Positions 32,817 to 39,864 of a DNA stretch of 64,000 nt are shown here, in pieces. The notes beneath the pieces are model-generated. The model saw nothing but the letters and a program-made list of their open reading frames with translations, had not been told where the DNA came from and searched no databases. Source of the stretch: Paraburkholderia sp. NMBU_R16 (lineage in GTDB: Bacteria > Pseudomonadota > Gammaproteobacteria > Burkholderiales > Burkholderiaceae); the NCBI RefSeq assembly GCF_013282575.1, contig NZ_JAAAYE010000010.1, positions 1 to 64,000 on the forward strand, in the 5' to 3' direction. Made by a program: the position numbers and the translations under genes. The number at the start of each line of letters is the position of its first letter. The stretch's first letter is position 1.

Positions 32817-32847
32817 AGCCCGTATCCTTGCGATACGGGCTTTTTTT
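32817..32847 (+). terminator. Rho-independent terminator
   Basis: AGCCCGTATC (32817-32826) and GATACGGGCT (32832-32841) form a 10-bp perfect stem with a 5-base loop, followed by seven T. It ends the plus-strand transcript of the small hypothetical gene. Confidence 0.9.
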
Positions 32848-32872
32848 GCCGGCTTTCGCCCGCGTTGCGGTG

Positions 32873-33181
32873 CTAACGTGCGACGTCGACTGCGACGGCC
32901 ATCTTGAATACGTAGTCGTCGGCGCGGCGCGCATCCCAATCGAGGGCGCGCTCCTCGCGGGCGAGGCGCGTGAATTCGGCGCGCCCCTTGTCGGTGAGAA
33001 CGGCAATATCAACCGGCGCATGAAAACCCGCGCCAGGGGCGACGGTACGCTGACGCACCGTCTCCATCAAGCCGAGTCCTCGCAGATATTCGAAAACACC
33101 CGGGCGCCTGGCCCATGGAACCTGACGGTATTGGACCCGCCTTAGCGCTTCGAGCACCGCTTCATTGGAAAACGTGGCCAT
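32873..33181 (-). CDS. Hypothetical protein, possibly winged-helix-like
   Basis: A 102-residue protein, not recognised. The N-terminal part (SNEAVLEALRRVQYRQVPWA, then GVFEYLRGLGLMETVRQRTV) followed by APVDIAVLTDKGRAEFTRLA has the spacing of a helix-turn-helix plus wing, as in small MarR/PadR-like folds, and ends in a charged helix. It is divergent from the YdcF-family gene at 33255, with 73 bp between starts. The composition is normal for the genome and the frame is likely real. Functional assignment as a DNA-binding protein is inference from pattern only. Confidence 0.6.
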   Translation of the reverse strand: MATFSNEAVLEALRRVQYRQVPWARRPGVFEYLRGLGLMETVRQRTVAPGAGFHAPVDIAVLTDKGRAEFTRLAREERALDWDARRADDYVFKMAVAVDVAR

Positions 33182-33254
33182 CTCGACTCTTTTTCAAATC
33201 CGGCCATCGCACAGTTCATGCCTGAGCATGCGCCGCACGGCAAGGCCGCACTGA

Positions 33255-34169
33255 GTGCGGTTTGCCGATTCGGGAGCGATGGTCCGGAACATCCGGCGTC
33301 GCCGTATCATCGATACTGTCCGTGATTTACGAGCCCCATTCCGGGGGGCGGCGCCCCGTTACATCGGCGTCGCCGATGCGCCGCGGCTGGATCGACCGCC
33401 TGCTCACTCGTGGATCCCGAACCCATACGTTACCGCATTCGAATTGATCATATTCACTTTATTCGCGCTTTTTTTTGCGGTTTTCGTGCTGTGGCGCCGC
33501 GCACGCCTCGCAGTCGGTCCGTCCGCCGTCCTTCTGTTGTGGCTGCTCGCCGCCGGGTGGCTCGCGGCGCCTTTGCTCAATGCCGTTCAGGCACGCGCGC
33601 CCGACTCATCGCCTGTCCGATTCGGTTCGCGCACGGTCATCGTGCTGCTCGGAAGCGGCACGGAGTACGACGCGCGCGGCCGGCTCATACCCAAGAAAGA
33701 TGCCTCGGCTCGCATCGTGAAAGCCGCGTCGGTGTACGCCGAATGCAAAGCGGCCGTACCGCACGGCGAATGCCGTGTCCTCGTGAGCGGGGGCAATCCC
33801 CAGCGACACGAGGCGAGTGAAGCCGACACCTACGCGCCGTATTTGCTGCGCTCGAACGTCGCGCGCGCAGACCTCGTACTCGAAGACGCGAGCCGCAACA
33901 CTTACGAAAACGCCAAATACGTGGCACGTATGCTGCGCGATCGACATTACGATTCGTTGATACTGGTCACGTCGGCTTACCAGATGCCCCGCGCGCTGCT
34001 CGATTTCGACCGCTTTGGGCTCTCGGTACAACCGGTCATCTCCAATGCGCGCAAGGTGCGATGCGGCGCGCTGCCGCGCTTGTCGAACCTGATCAATGCG
34101 AATATCGCGCTGCACGAGCTGATTGGCATCGCCCAATTCCACGTTTACCGGGCCTTGGGGTGGTTTTGA
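33255..34169 (+). CDS. YdcF/SanA/ElyC-family (DUF218) membrane protein
   Basis: A protein of up to 304 residues. Two hydrophobic segments lie at about residues 60-80 and 90-112 (LIIFTLFALFFAVFVLW and VLLLWLLAAGWLAAPLL). The DUF218 domain follows with TVIVLLGSGTEYDARGRL, the conserved VLVSGGNPQRHEASEADTYA, EDASRNTYENAKYVARML and LILVTSAYQMPRALLDF. Relatives include ElyC and SanA, linked to envelope integrity. The true start is uncertain: the first 55 residues are Arg-rich and atypical, and a start nearer the first membrane segment (33420-33450) is plausible. Confidence 0.82.
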   Translation: MRFADSGAMVRNIRRRRIIDTVRDLRAPFRGAAPRYIGVADAPRLDRPPAHSWIPNPYVTAFELIIFTLFALFFAVFVLWRRARLAVGPSAVLLLWLLAAGWLAAPLLNAVQARAPDSSPVRFGSRTVIVLLGSGTEYDARGRLIPKKDASARIVKAASVYAECKAAVPHGECRVLVSGGNPQRHEASEADTYAPYLLRSNVARADLVLEDASRNTYENAKYVARMLRDRHYDSLILVTSAYQMPRALLDFDRFGLSVQPVISNARKVRCGALPRLSNLINANIALHELIGIAQFHVYRALGWF

Positions 34170-34206
34170 TAAAGGCAACTACGATGGAAGCATGCGGCAA
34201 TTGAAT

Positions 34207-34221
34207 GTAACGACATGTAAC
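34207..34221 (+). promoter_or_regulatory. GTAAC-N5-GTAAC tandem box (OmpR/CpxR-type)
   Basis: GTAAC-GACAT-GTAAC is a perfect direct repeat with 10-bp periodicity, the layout of sites for OmpR-family response regulators such as CpxR (GTAAA-N5-GTAAA). It lies about 125 bp upstream of the small exported protein at 34345. A TACAAA -10-like sequence sits about 18 bp further on, where an activator would place RNA polymerase. Confidence 0.45.
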
Positions 34222-34344
34222 GGAGCGTCTCTTTTGCCTTACAAAGGAGTCTGGCTCCGAATATGCTCGCTAGAATGCAGTGTCCCGAGAACGGGCAGTA
34301 TCTCGACCATCACCTATCTACCTTTTTCGCAACGGAGGCAAATA

Positions 34345-34593
34345 ATGAAGAAAGCGTCCCTGACTGTCCTGGCTTCTCTTTCGATGCTCGCCGGTGCCGC
34401 CTATGCGCAGACCGAAGGCGTCCAAATGAGCACTGACCCGGCCAAGGCCGCGGATGTCGAGCAGCGCGCGCAGGCACTTCAGTCGCAGCAGGAAATGCAG
34501 TCGCACGAGACGATGCCGATGGACCATAATGCGAAGCCGACGCGGCATCACAAGAAGGCAATGAAGCACAAGAAGGCCGAATCCGGCGAGTGA
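34345..34593 (+). CDS. Small exported His/Lys/Met-rich hypothetical protein
   Basis: An 82-residue protein with a clear signal peptide (cleavage after AGAAYA) and a short hydrophilic mature chain of about 60 residues. The chain is rich in Gln, Met and His in the middle (SQQEMQSHETMPMDHNAKP) and ends in a His/Lys cluster (RHHKKAMKHKKAESGE). The Met/His content suggests possible metal or anion binding in the periplasm, but no family was recognised. The ATG at 34345 follows GGAGG with good spacing. A strong terminator follows at 34629, and a response-regulator-like box lies upstream, so it is likely a single-gene envelope-stress or metal-response unit. Confidence 0.75.
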   Translation: MKKASLTVLASLSMLAGAAYAQTEGVQMSTDPAKAADVEQRAQALQSQQEMQSHETMPMDHNAKPTRHHKKAMKHKKAESGE

Positions 34594-34628
34594 CGGCGTT
34601 GCGGGGCGAGCCCCGCGCAACAGCAACG

Positions 34629-34664
34629 AAAGCCGAACCGGCCGCGCCGGCTTCGGCTTTTTTT
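34629..34664 (+). terminator. Rho-independent terminator
   Basis: A long GC-rich stem (AAAGCCGAACCGGC paired with GCCGGCTTCGGCTTT, one bulged base, 3-base loop) runs into a T-run ending at 34664. It ends the message of the small exported protein. Confidence 0.88.
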
Positions 34665-34755
34665 ATAGCCGGAACGGTCCGCCCCGCTGTGCTAAAGTCG
34701 CGCTCCGATATTTCTTTGCCAATACTCTCGACGCACCCCGGTGCGGAGGAAAAGC

Positions 34756-35013
34756 ATGAGCAACATCCAACTGGACATCGAATGGACCGAGGCCGCGTCG
34801 CGCAAGATCGAGAAATTGATGCCGCGCGGCTCGCAAGAGGCGTTTCTCGCATTGCCGCCTATCGAGTGCCTGCCCATGGAAGGCGATGTACTCTTTCTCG
34901 GGCCCGCGGGCAAACAGCAGCCATTCATCGTCGTCGAGCGTCAATACCATCACGACGGCGAAGCCGATTGGACCATCGTTCTGATTCTCGACGTCCCCAA
35001 TACCTCGCATTGA
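34756..35013 (+). CDS. Hypothetical cytosolic protein
   Basis: An 85-residue protein with no signal or membrane segment: MSNIQLDIEWTEAASRKIEK, then a mixed alpha/beta pattern with ECLPMEGDVLFLGPAGKQQP and a C-terminal strand-rich part TIVLILDVPNTSH. The family was not recognised; the layout suggests a small beta-rich fold. The ATG at 34756 follows GGAGG six bases upstream; an in-frame GTG at 34741 is less likely. It stands alone between two terminators, so it probably has its own promoter in 34665-34740. Confidence 0.7.
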   Translation: MSNIQLDIEWTEAASRKIEKLMPRGSQEAFLALPPIECLPMEGDVLFLGPAGKQQPFIVVERQYHHDGEADWTIVLILDVPNTSH

Positions 35014-35059
35014 CCTGACGTTGGTTGGCTAAGCCGGCCGCACGACAATCCTCGGACCA

Positions 35060-35211
35060 CGGAAAAAGACCCGCGTTCCGAGGAACGCGGGTGAAACCGT
35101 CGCCCTACGAGGATGGGCGACGGGGCCATCGTGTCCGGCATGCTTTCTCGCGCCGGCCATGCCTTTTCCGTTCGATATCGCACCGCTTGATACGGCTAGT
35201 CCGCGGCTGCC
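35060..35211 (-). ncRNA. Candidate sigma54-dependent small RNA
   Basis: Read on the minus strand from the predicted start near 35211, the sequence has three hairpins. The first is GGCATG...CATGCC (35137-35163). The second is a perfect 9-bp stem with the loop ATCCTCGTA (35097-35123). The third is a perfect 11-bp stem (35069-35092) followed by TCTTTTT, a strong terminator. No gene upstream on this strand needs the terminator, because bamC has its own at 35403. The C-rich second loop is of the kind that can base-pair with ribosome-binding sites. No match to a known RNA family was recognised; the call rests on structure and promoter. Confidence 0.45.
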
Positions 35212-35222
35212 GGCTCAAGAGA

Positions 35223-35237
35223 GCAGCTAACATGCCA
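35223..35237 (-). promoter_or_regulatory. Sigma54-like promoter of the candidate small RNA
   Basis: On the minus strand TGGCATG-TTAG-CTGC carries GG and GC separated by 10 bp, close to the TGGCACG-N4-TTGC consensus (two mismatches). It predicts a start near 35211. Confidence 0.4.
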
Positions 35238-35317
35238 GTCGCGCAGCAACCGCCAAGTCGCTGATTCACATCGACAAATTACCGCGACCAAGCGCACAGC
35301 CGACGCAAGGGCGCGAT

Positions 35318-35340
35318 GTTACGGGGTAACGTCACGTGAC
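35318..35340. promoter_or_regulatory. Two adjacent palindromes, possible enhancer for the small RNA promoter
   Basis: GTTAC-GGG-GTAAC (35318-35330) is followed directly by the perfect palindrome GTCACGTGAC (35331-35340). Relative to the predicted minus-strand start near 35211 they are centred at about -113 and -124, where sigma54 enhancer sites usually lie. Confidence 0.4.
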
Positions 35341-35402
35341 AAAGGCCGTGACGCGCGCCGCCCATAGCCGATTCATCCCGTAGCGACGACGGTCCCCACA
35401 AG

Positions 35403-35425
35403 AAAAAACCCGCCTTGCGGCGGGT
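35403..35425 (-). terminator. Terminator of bamC
   Basis: On the minus strand ACCCGCC-GCAA-GGCGGGT (7-bp stem, 4-base loop) is followed by six T. It lies 35 bases after the bamC stop. Confidence 0.88.
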
Positions 35426-35459
35426 CTGTGCGGGATGCTTGCTTCGGGGCGATGCAGGA

Positions 35460-36659
35460 TCAGTGCAATTGGTCCTCGAGCAGTCCCATGATTTGCCGGG
35501 CTTGCGGAGTCGACTCGACATTGCCTTTATCGTCGACGACAGCAACGCGGGTTTGATTGGGCGTCAGCGCACGCACGTTGATGCGGTATTGCTTGGCGAT
35601 CTTTTCCTTCTTGCCGTGGAACACCTGGTTCCAGAAGCCCTGCTTATCCGCGCTCAAGTCTTTGGGGTCGACGTAGCGGATGTAATAGAGGCCGCGCGTG
35701 CGGTCTTTGTCATCCACCGTAAAGTTGCTTCGGTCGAGCGCGATCCCTACGCGAATCCATGCGTTGTCGTAGCCCTCGCCAAGTTCGACCTCGGACGTTG
35801 CCGCCTCGCTGCTCGCCGCTTGCTCTCGCTTACTGGACTGTGCGGTAAACGCGGCATTTTGCGCAGCAATCGCCGCAGCGTCGGACTTCGCCTTGCCCGC
35901 CTTGGCAACGTCCGCATCGTCAGCGGGTTCCGCGCCGAGCTGGCTGGCGCCGCGCGAATCCGCCCGCGCGAGGGTTGCCATGAGACGTTTCAGATACTCG
36001 GTCTCGAGCGCGGGATCGTTCGGCTTCGGCTGCCATGTGCTCGTATCGTTGTGGACGCCTTCGAGCGCTTCGCGCATGCCCTTCTGACTCACGAACACAT
36101 AGGTGCCGCCATTGGGCGCGGTATCGAGGCGCGTCCGATACTTGTTGCGCTCCGCGGCGACGTACGAGTTACCCATCGCCTTCGACAGCGTGTTGCGAAC
36201 GAGACCCTGGTTCACTTCCGGGCGCGTCTCGTTCCAATCCGTTTCCATGACGTGCTTGTCGCGCTGATCGACGACGAGCAGGAAGCCCTGTTCTTGCCAG
36301 AAGCGCCGCACTTGCGGCCAGACCTGATCCGGTGTTTTGCCGTCGATCACGAGCCAGCTCGCCGTGCCGTCGCGCTGAATGTGCATGCCGGCGACGGGGG
36401 GAACCACCGCGGTTTCGGATGGCGCGGCCTTCTGCACCTGACGCAGCGAGGAAAGCGAAGTCTGTCCGCCGAGAGGCGGCAGCGAACGCTGATCGGAAGT
36501 CTCCTCGAGCAGGTTGGGGGGAACGGCAAGGGATGCCTGCTTCGATTTCGAATCGCTCCGGTAGTCGACCTGGGTCGGCGACGGGGAACTACAACCGGCA
36601 ACGAGGCCGCCGGCCAAAACGAGAGCTGCGAACCGCGAGGTAAAACGAAGATCAGTCAT
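35460..36659 (-). CDS. bamC: Outer membrane assembly lipoprotein BamC
   Basis: A 399-residue NlpB/BamC lipoprotein of the BAM outer-membrane protein insertion complex. The lipobox ends VAGC at Cys23. The unstructured N-terminal segment includes DYRSDSKSKQASLAVPPNL, close to the conserved BamD-binding stretch. The two helix-grip domains follow, with ASWLVIDGKTPDQVWPQVRR, FWQEQGFLLVVDQRDKHVME and, near the C-terminus, VGIALDRSNFTVDDKDRTRG. The ATG at 36659 follows AAGGA and starts the signal peptide; the frame upstream is not conserved. It often follows dapA in proteobacteria, but no dapA is seen here. Confidence 0.92.
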   Translation of the reverse strand: MTDLRFTSRFAALVLAGGLVAGCSSPSPTQVDYRSDSKSKQASLAVPPNLLEETSDQRSLPPLGGQTSLSSLRQVQKAAPSETAVVPPVAGMHIQRDGTASWLVIDGKTPDQVWPQVRRFWQEQGFLLVVDQRDKHVMETDWNETRPEVNQGLVRNTLSKAMGNSYVAAERNKYRTRLDTAPNGGTYVFVSQKGMREALEGVHNDTSTWQPKPNDPALETEYLKRLMATLARADSRGASQLGAEPADDADVAKAGKAKSDAAAIAAQNAAFTAQSSKREQAASSEAATSEVELGEGYDNAWIRVGIALDRSNFTVDDKDRTRGLYYIRYVDPKDLSADKQGFWNQVFHGKKEKIAKQYRINVRALTPNQTRVAVVDDKGNVESTPQARQIMGLLEDQLH

Positions 36660-36793
36660 GTTCGGGAAATCCTTGCGCTTTCGCCACGGGTATTTCCGTG
36701 GATCAGCCGCGCATTTTACCGGTCCCGGACCGTCGTGTGTAAAACCGGCGCCACGCGCCCTCTCGTTCGCGCGCGGAACGCCGGTTCCGACGG

Positions 36794-37030
36794 TCAATGT
36801 CGCGGCTCGCCGTGCGAAAGAATCCAGCCCAGCGCGGCCGATTTTGCCGCTTCTTCAGCCTCGGCTTCGGTCGCGAACGGGCCTTGCGTCACATGCACCA
36901 CATGGCGTTCGGCTTCATCGGTGCCGTTACCGCCTACCCGAAAGCGCGCCGCAAATCCCTGCGCCGCGGCGGGCACCACTTCGATGTCGACATCGACGCC
37001 CTCGATCCGATGGGTCACGAATCCGTCCAT
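36794..37030 (-). CDS. Hypothetical small protein
   Basis: A 78-residue cytosolic protein: MDGFVTHRIEGVDVDIEVVP, then ARFRVGGNGTDEAERHVVHV and the helical end ATEAEAEEAAKSAALGWILS. It resembles a small beta-strand domain plus one amphipathic helix, a layout seen in short conserved Burkholderiales proteins. The start at 37030 follows AAGGAG with eight-base spacing; a longer frame upstream is not supported. It lies between a lipoprotein gene and bamC on the same strand. No function can be assigned. Confidence 0.65.
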   Translation of the reverse strand: MDGFVTHRIEGVDVDIEVVPAAAQGFAARFRVGGNGTDEAERHVVHVTQGPFATEAEAEEAAKSAALGWILSHGEPRH

Positions 37031-37100
37031 CTCTATCTCCTTCATCGCGCTGGCGTTCAACGATCGTAGCATTTGCCACGCCGCGCTCGTACGGGGTTCT

Positions 37101-37517
37101 TCAACCGCTGGTGGATTCGTCGTCGGCATCAGCGTCTGCAGGTTTGGCCATCTCTGTCGGAGCGAGCCAATGCGTCGAGACGAGAGCGTCGCCGTTGAAC
37201 GTGCATTCGAGTGCGGCGGCCCGGCCGCGCATTTTGGGGCGTGCAGCGCTTGCCGTTGCGACCGCGCCCGATGCCGCCACCGATACCTCGCTTGCCGCGG
37301 CGGGCCGCTGTAATGCGCCTTCGACGACGACTCGCGAGCCACCGATACCCACGCCTACGTTCGAAATCTTGAGGTGATCCTGAGGGGAAGCTTGAGCGAG
37401 CTCGCTGCGCATCCGCGTTTCGCAAGCGCTCGGGTTCTTATAAAGCGCACAGCCGCCTGCCAGAAATGGCATGACGAGAAGCAGCCCGGCGAGCGGTGCA
37501 ATTCGGATCTTGTTCAT
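37101..37517 (-). CDS. Putative lipoprotein
   Basis: A 138-residue protein with a hydrophobic signal and Cys23 in a lipobox-like FLAGGC. The mature part has CETRMRSELAQASPQDHLKI, a beta-rich middle with NVGVGIGGSRVVVEGALQRP, and two further Cys positions that could form a disulfide. The C-terminus is acidic (ADADADDESTSG). The family was not recognised; probably an envelope protein. It lies 90 bp upstream of the intron-containing tRNA-Leu, in the opposite orientation. Confidence 0.7.
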   Translation of the reverse strand: MNKIRIAPLAGLLLVMPFLAGGCALYKNPSACETRMRSELAQASPQDHLKISNVGVGIGGSRVVVEGALQRPAAASEVSVAASGAVATASAARPKMRGRAAALECTFNGDALVSTHWLAPTEMAKPADADADDESTSG

Positions 37518-37606
37518 CGGCGGATGGATTTTTGCGGGCGATCATTTTAACGCTGTGTGCGCTGGCGTGCGTCGGGCCGCGCCGATGGTAGAATCGCGTC
37601 CACCCT

Positions 37607-37990
37607 GCCCGGGTGATGAAATTGGTAAACATAGCGGACTTGAAGCAATTGAGTGCCCGGCTGGAAACGGTCGGTGCAGAACCCTTCAAATTCGGCGAAC
37701 CCCCTGGTGCATGACATCTGTTCGGTATGGGTGTCAGGCGGCCGAGGCAACGCCGAGCCAAGCCCGGTGTGCGTCGTGACCGATGCGCGCCGCGGAAGGT
37801 GTAGAGACTAGACGGGGGGCGCCTAATGCTGCGCGGCACATCTCGGAGATGTGGCCGGCGATGGCGAAGGCATAGTCCAGCGCACGAACGGCAATGCAGT
37901 ACCTGAGCGCATCGCCGGCATCGAAAGATGCAGTGTGAAGAAAATCCGCCGCCTAACGGCTTGCCGGTTCGAGTCCGGTCCCGGGCACCA
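37607..37990 (+). tRNA. tRNA-Leu(UAA), interrupted by a group I intron
   Basis: Exon 1 is 37607-37641 and exon 2 is 37941-37990, with a 299-base intron between them. The acceptor stem GCCCGGG (37607-37613) pairs with CCCGGGC (37980-37986), followed by discriminator A and an encoded CCA. The D-arm ends ATG/CAT pair. The spliced anticodon arm is GCGGA-CTTAAAA-TCCGC, giving anticodon UAA, with the intron after the first anticodon base (U34). A long variable arm with GCC-TAAC-GGC and a T-arm GCCGG-TTCGAGT-CCGGT complete a normal 85-base leucine tRNA. An unspliced copy would be non-functional, so the intron is expected to be active. Confidence 0.92.
37642..37940 (+). ncRNA. Self-splicing group I intron in tRNA-Leu(UAA)
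   Basis: The intron has the hallmarks of group I. The exon 1 end ACUU pairs with internal guide GAGU (37651-37654), giving the conserved U.G pair at the 5' splice site. The intron ends in G (37940). Core elements include GGCAACGCCGAGCCAAGC (37746-37763), GGTGTAGAGACTAGACGG (37798-37815) with the GACTA motif, and AAGGCATAGTCC (37867-37878). The first two correspond to the plant/cyanobacterial trnL intron sequences known from the trnL barcode primers (GGGCAATCCTGAGCCAA and GGTGCAGAGACTCAATGG). The insertion point is identical too, so this is a relative of the cyanobacterial trnL intron. No homing endonuclease is present. Confidence 0.88.
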
Positions 37991-38138
37991 GATTTACGCC
38001 ATAACGCATTGACTTATCGAGAGTTTTGTCGGCGCGTGCGTAAATTTGGCGTAGTTCGACGCTACGATGATCGCAAGCGGAGCTCGCCTGGGATAATGCC
38101 CACATCTGCTGATCAACGCTGCGCGCACGGATCGCTGC

Positions 38139-38774
38139 ATGACCAATTCTCCAAGCCCATGGGGCGATGACGATTACCGTCAATGGCTGACCGAGCTCAA
38201 GCAACGGGTCGAATTCGCACGTCAACGCGCAGCGGCCAGCGCAAACCGTGAACTCGTCACTCTTTACTGGCAGATCGGCCGCGATATCTTGGACCGCCAA
38301 AAAGGTCAGGGCTGGGGTGCGAAGGTCATCGACCGGCTTGCTCGCGATCTAAAAGCAGCTTTTCCCGACATGCAAGGGTTTTCACCGCGCAACCTCAAGT
38401 ACTGTGAGCATTGGCCCAAGCATGGCCGATGCCCGCAATTGTGCAACAGGCCGTTGCACAATTGCCTTGGTCCCATATCGGTCGAATTGAAGGCGACGCC
38501 CTTCCGTCCCGAATACGCTGGCCAACTCAACTTTTATCTGTCTGCGGTGGACGCGGAGCTAAAGGGGCCCGAGGATCAGCCGACGATCGGCTTGCTCTTA
38601 TGTCGAGAGAAGAACCGGCTGGTCGCAGAATACGCATTGCGCGGGATGACCAATCCGATGGGCGTCGCGGAATACCAGCTTCTCCGCCAGGTGCCGACGC
38701 CGCTCGAAGCAGGCTTGCCGTCGATCGACCAGATCGAGGCGGAACTCGGCCCCGACCTTCCCGGCGTGGACTGA
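38139..38774 (+). pseudogene. DUF1016/YhcG-type nuclease-like protein, internally deleted and frameshifted
   Basis: The 211-codon frame joins the DUF1016 N-terminal domain (YRQWLTELKQRVEFARQRAA, LYWQIGRDILDRQ and MQGFSPRNLKY) directly to the end of the PD-(D/E)XK nuclease domain (VELKATPFRPEYAGQLNFYL, then RLVAEYALRGMTNPMGVAEY). Full relatives are about 340 residues. The sequence AQAWPMPAIVQQAVAQLPW, which belongs after LKY, is present but in another frame (about 38411-38475). So there is one frameshift near 38401-38415 and then a deletion of roughly 140 codons near 38480 that removes much of the nuclease. It directly follows the tRNA-Leu gene, a common island attachment site. Confidence 0.8.
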
Positions 38775-39075
38775 CGATCGCCTAAAGAGAGCGTACGCTA
38801 CTAAGACAGATGGGCACACGCTGCATTTCTGCCAAAGCGTCGACTGCTTCCGGCCAATTCCTCGGATTCTGTGACGCGAATCGGCGAGACTATCGGCCCG
38901 AAGGATTGGAGAACCTGATTGGTTATCAGTCCAGGCTTTTGCGGCGCATCGATGGGCCGAGTCCGCGCCCGCGGTACGGAGAGGGCAAGACGGTCGACTA
39001 CCATCGAGCAAGCTTTGTCCGGGATTGTTTTGGGGGTTTTCCTGATAAAGAAAGGCAATTTGGAGACCTTTTCGC
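38775..39075. other. Intergenic stretch without clear gene
   Basis: About 300 bp between the DUF1016 pseudogene and the methyltransferase. Short frames on both strands cover it, but none has recognisable domains or a good ribosome-binding site. It may hold decayed sequence of the same island. The last 60 bp are AT-richer (GGGATTGTTTTGGGGGTTTT near 39018) and probably carry the methyltransferase promoter. Confidence 0.4.
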
Positions 39076-39708
39076 ATGACACTCACCGCTGGCGACCTCG
39101 AACGAATCAGCACCGTTACGCTGCAGCACTATAACGCGCATGCGGAGGATTTCCGCGAAGGCACGAGCGACCACGACGTCTCGCAGAACATCAACGCTCT
39201 TTTACGTCATATCGCCAGCGAGCCGCCTTTTGCGATCCTCGATTTTGGCTGCGGGCCGGGGCGGGATCTCAAGGCGTTCACCTCGCGGGGACATCGCGCA
39301 GTCGGCCTCGATGGTGCCGAACGCTTCGTCGCAATGGCACGCGCCGAGACCGGCTGCGAAGTGTGGCATCAGGATTTTCTGCACCTCGATTTGCCAGTTG
39401 CACGCTTTGACGGCGTTTTCGCCAACGCCAGCCTGTTCCATGTTCCGAGTCAGGCTTTGGCACGCGTGCTGCGGCAATTGCACTCGACGCTAAAGCATGG
39501 CGGCGTGCTATTCAGCTCCAATCCGCGCGGCGCGAACCAAGAAGGCTGGAGCTACGGCCGCTATGGCGCGTTCCATGATCTCGAAGCATGGCGCCGACAC
39601 ATGGCGGATGCGGGATTCCTCGAACTCGAGCACTATTACCGGCCCCCTGGCTTGCCGTGCGAGCAACAGCCTTGGCTCGCCAGCGTGTGGCGAAAGCCGT
39701 CCGCTTGA
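39076..39708 (+). CDS. Class I SAM-dependent methyltransferase
   Basis: A 210-residue Rossmann-fold methyltransferase. Motif I is AILDFGCGPGRDLKAF near residue 55, motif II ends at AVGLDGAERFVAMA (acidic residue binding the SAM ribose), then FDGVFANASLFHVP (motif IV/post) and LKHGGVLFSSNPRG (motif V). The C-terminal DLEAWRRHMADAGFLELEHYYRPP is typical of Methyltransf_11/25-type small-molecule enzymes. The substrate is not predictable. It lies in the decayed stretch after the tRNA gene but looks intact. Confidence 0.85.
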   Translation: MTLTAGDLERISTVTLQHYNAHAEDFREGTSDHDVSQNINALLRHIASEPPFAILDFGCGPGRDLKAFTSRGHRAVGLDGAERFVAMARAETGCEVWHQDFLHLDLPVARFDGVFANASLFHVPSQALARVLRQLHSTLKHGGVLFSSNPRGANQEGWSYGRYGAFHDLEAWRRHMADAGFLELEHYYRPPGLPCEQQPWLASVWRKPSA

Positions 39709-39864
39709 AGTGCCACGTACGTTGGCGAACTTCGATGATGAAACACTTATGTTTGTCAGATCGAGGGGCGCCTATACTCTTATCGTCTGAGGAGATTAAA
39801 TTCAACGAAGATTTGTTGCAGCAGCAACCCATCGCCGGATCGGGATTGCGGGGGAGAGCCTGGC

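Larger units (their letters stand above)
35014..35459. other. Intergenic region (446 bp) holding a candidate small RNA
   Basis: No protein-coding gene is convincing here. The region holds the bamC terminator (35403-35425), two adjacent palindromes (35318-35340), a sigma54-like promoter on the minus strand (35223-35237) and three hairpins ending in a terminator (35063-35163). Each is listed separately. Confidence 0.6.

Noticed and set aside
32464-33021. 185-codon minus-strand frame
   Set aside because: It overlaps the terminator at 32817 and two better-supported frames, and has no recognisable domain.
37642-37940. Homing endonuclease inside the intron
   Set aside because: The intron is only 299 bases and no frame in it encodes an endonuclease motif.
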